Shown one piece after another: positions 33,386 through 35,351 of a DNA stretch of 35,351 nt; within the stretch, counting starts at the first letter, position 1, and every line of letters starts with the position of its first letter. The DNA is from Acanthaster planci (taxonomy: Eukaryota > Echinodermata > Asteroidea > Valvatida > Acanthasteridae), in assembly GCF_001949145.1 (NCBI RefSeq), contig NW_019091574.1, forward strand, positions 73,420 through 108,770. The letters run 5' to 3'. A program made the position numbers and the translations under genes. Under the pieces are notes generated by a model that saw only the letters and a list, made by a program, of their open reading frames with translations, made no database searches and had not been told where the DNA came from.

Positions 33386-34308
33386 CCTAAAACTTGTACA
33401 GTTAACAATATTACTTACTAGCACTTGGCATATACATACATGTATTGTCAAATGGCATTGTAGTAAAATGGTTAAGGAGCAATTTTTTTAATAAACCACA
33501 CATAAAGTAATTTAAGAGCTGACTATTAACACAACCCAGCAGGAGTGCCTGCAGGGTCACCTTTGATCATTTGTATCACACAACATTATACACATTTACA
33601 AGTACCAAATTATCCAAGGAATCAATGTGACAGCGCGTGAAATGTTCAAATTTGTATGTACTTTACATATAAAATCATAAGGACATACACCTTTGTACTA
33701 AATATTTTAATAATTTGCAAGGTATCGTATCATTAATTTAATTGCCTTTCAATTTTTGTAAAATTACCCATAAGGAATGTCACAAAATTTTACTAGAACT
33801 GTTTCTTTCATTTCAGATATTGTTGTGTGGCTCTCAAGGCAGCAGAAAGACAGCGAAAAAGACATGAAAAGCTGTGTGCTACTGAGAAGTACATGCATAG
33901 TGACTACCATAAGCAATAGAATGAGATGAGCGGAAAAAGCTGAAGAAAGCAATAAACGTAACAAAAGCTGAACAGAACAGGCTGAAAAATTCACAGTCAA
34001 CCATCGTTGCCATTACAACTTCTTGTCATGAAATGTGTTTGATCAATCATATGTGGCAATGTGGCATTCTTTCAAAATGACATTTACCGCTACATGTACA
34101 GGTATGTTGGTTTTTGGTGGGCACGACATGTCAATTCTTCAAAGTAACTCTTTTATCTTCTACGATATGAAAATGTTATAATTGTTAACTTGGCAACTAT
34201 TTGACTTCTCAACTGCAAACCTGAAACCAATGTTGCACTGGTAACTACATGTACATGTATACACAAACAATCAAGTGAATGTGTGCATAATTTTAGGGTA
34301 ATCTTGAG

Positions 34309-34337
34309 GTTATGTGAGTCACAGTAACGCGAGTCAC
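34309..34337. repeat. GTAACGCGAGTCAC motif, fifth site, with a half copy
   Basis: Exact motif at 34324-34337, preceded by TGTGAGTCAC (34313-34322), so the GAGTCAC half occurs twice in 25 nt. Confidence 0.85.
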
Positions 34338-34686
34338 ATCGATTATGTTTTTTTCCTAAACTGGTTGGGAAATGCACATCATTTTAGGTGACGTAGAAAT
34401 GGTATTGAGTTGTGAGTTTCTGATAACTATTCATTGTTTTCCCTTATTCATAGTTTGATGAGAAATTTGATTTAAACCTAAGCCTATTTTACTGCTTTCC
34501 TTTTTGCTATAATTACAATGCAGTAAAAGCGTTTTTATCTATTAAAATCATTTTTTGTTTGTGTTTTTTATACCAAGTGTCAGTAAGTACATGTACATGT
34601 ACCTACACAAAGTACATGTAAGTGGAATTTTAACTGCTACATTTCAGTATGTGTGTGGTTATAAAAGTTTCAAAATGAACTAAAAT

Positions 34687-34700
34687 GTAACGCGAGTCAC
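34687..34700. repeat. GTAACGCGAGTCAC motif, sixth site
   Basis: Exact copy directly followed by CATGG, 45 bp before the CIICDK-containing block of the plus-strand remnant. Confidence 0.85.
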
Positions 34701-35158
34701 CATGGAAATGCCTGAGAGCATTAGATCACATCTAACAAATTCAAGATGACGAATGTGCTGCCAAGAGGCCCGGGCACTCTCGTGGACCTGTGTGCTCCAA
34801 TCTAGTCCTGCCTGTGAAGTGTATCATTTGTGATAAAGTTGAGATATTTGTTTGAGATCCATTAAGCAAAAATCGTAAACAAGATAAGCTGTGTAAATCT
34901 GAAATGGAAGATGCAGGTGTGTAGTTTTCAATTTTTGTTACATTTCCCAGGACCTAACAAATACATGTATTTACATATACTTACAGAACTGTTGTGTAAC
35001 CTTACTCTTAAAGATAGCCATACATGTACAGGTACAAACTCCAAGAAACACATTTTGGCTGTTGTCATTGTGCCAACTTACCCTTCCATCACAGCTATTT
35101 ACATGTATGCAACCAAATTTCATACATGCCGTCCTGATAAAGTTTATTTATTTATTAG

Positions 35159-35184
35159 CTGTTTCGGCAACTTTGCCGAAACAG
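35159..35184. repeat. Perfect 12-bp inverted repeat with 2-nt loop, followed by an ATT run
   Basis: CTGTTTCGGCAA (35159-35170), CT, TTGCCGAAACAG (35173-35184), then GTTCTTCTG and reiterated ATT and a T run (about 35196-35220). The arrangement of a GC-rich hairpin then (ATT)n looks like the start of an interspersed repeat that continues to the window end. It is not a bacterial terminator in this context. Confidence 0.7.
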
Positions 35185-35351
35185 TATTGTTCTTCTGATT
35201 ATTATTATTATTTTTTTTTTAACTCAATTCCTTCCATCAGTCAACTTTGGCAGTTTACTAAATCTGATCGACTTCAAACTTGGCAGACCTTTGAGCCATC
35301 ATCCAAGGACGGTCCTAGAAGAAATTCACAGTGATAACTTAAGAAGTTTAA

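Larger units (their letters stand above)
29667..34916 (+). pseudogene. Plus-strand multi-exon gene remnant of unknown family
   Basis: Two pieces join well. 30557-30594 (acceptor TTTTTCAG|GAC, donor AAC|GTGAGT) reads DRPFESSGGDDVT. 33817-33919 (acceptor TTTCATTTCAG|A) completes the Thr codon and reads YCCVALKAAERQRKRHEKL to a TAG at 33917. Past the stop, a different frame resumes a basic stretch (RKKLKKAINVTKAEQNRLKN, from 33931). A third block, 34745-34916, reads CAAKRPGHSRG, CIICDK and DPLSKNRKQDKLCKSEMEDA with one in-frame TGA (34853-34855), then a weak donor GTGTGT. A possible earlier exon, 29667-29815 (contains ITKLRWLKIVQCSREWLDL), ends in the right phase at a weak donor GTACAC. The Cys pair and basic helix recall uncharacterised marine-invertebrate proteins. 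No function is assigned. Confidence 0.45.

Noticed and set aside
35159-35200. Rho-independent terminator
   Set aside because: The hairpin and T-rich run resemble one, but the window is eukaryotic and no gene ends there.

Overview
This is a eukaryotic, intron-rich window, probably from a marine invertebrate and possibly an echinoderm or another non-vertebrate deuterostome. The organism call is low confidence. It rests on short GT-AG exons separated by 0.2-5 kb introns, a mixed load of decayed LINE, SINE and Tc1 copies, and very many TACATGTA and TACCGGTA palindromes. No operons, bacterial genes, CRISPR array or intact RNA gene were seen.

The one clearly functional-looking gene is an ABCG2-type half ABC transporter on the minus strand. 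Eleven consecutive coding exons can be placed between 20865 (5' side) and 3432 (3' side), every one with GT-AG borders and matching phases. Together they give 1307 nt, about 435 codons. They carry the complete nucleotide-binding domain (Walker A, Q-loop, signature, Walker B, H-loop), the linker and the first two membrane helices. The start codon is not resolved and the rest of the membrane domain should lie off the left edge.

Left end (1-3400): two diverged copies of a 448-bp repeat with a hairpin at its head, then a deleted plus-strand LINE. Middle (3400-20900): the ABCG2-like gene. Its introns hold a 680-base assembly gap inside a 17-bp minisatellite, a poly(A)-tailed composite retroposon enclosing a tRNA-derived SINE, a foldback element, and an orphan frame-shifted exon resembling the P2X7-like zinc-binding domain family. 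There is also a small relic resembling the Walker B/D-loop exon.

Right part (20900-35351): no confirmed gene. It holds a dying Tc1/mariner element and its internally deleted partner, a second SINE, short minisatellites, and a broken minus-strand LINE. The LINE sits in the intron of a plus-strand, stop-containing gene remnant. A 14-bp motif, GTAACGCGAGTCAC, recurs only between 30590 and 34700, once across that remnant's predicted splice donor. This is the signal here that known features explain least.
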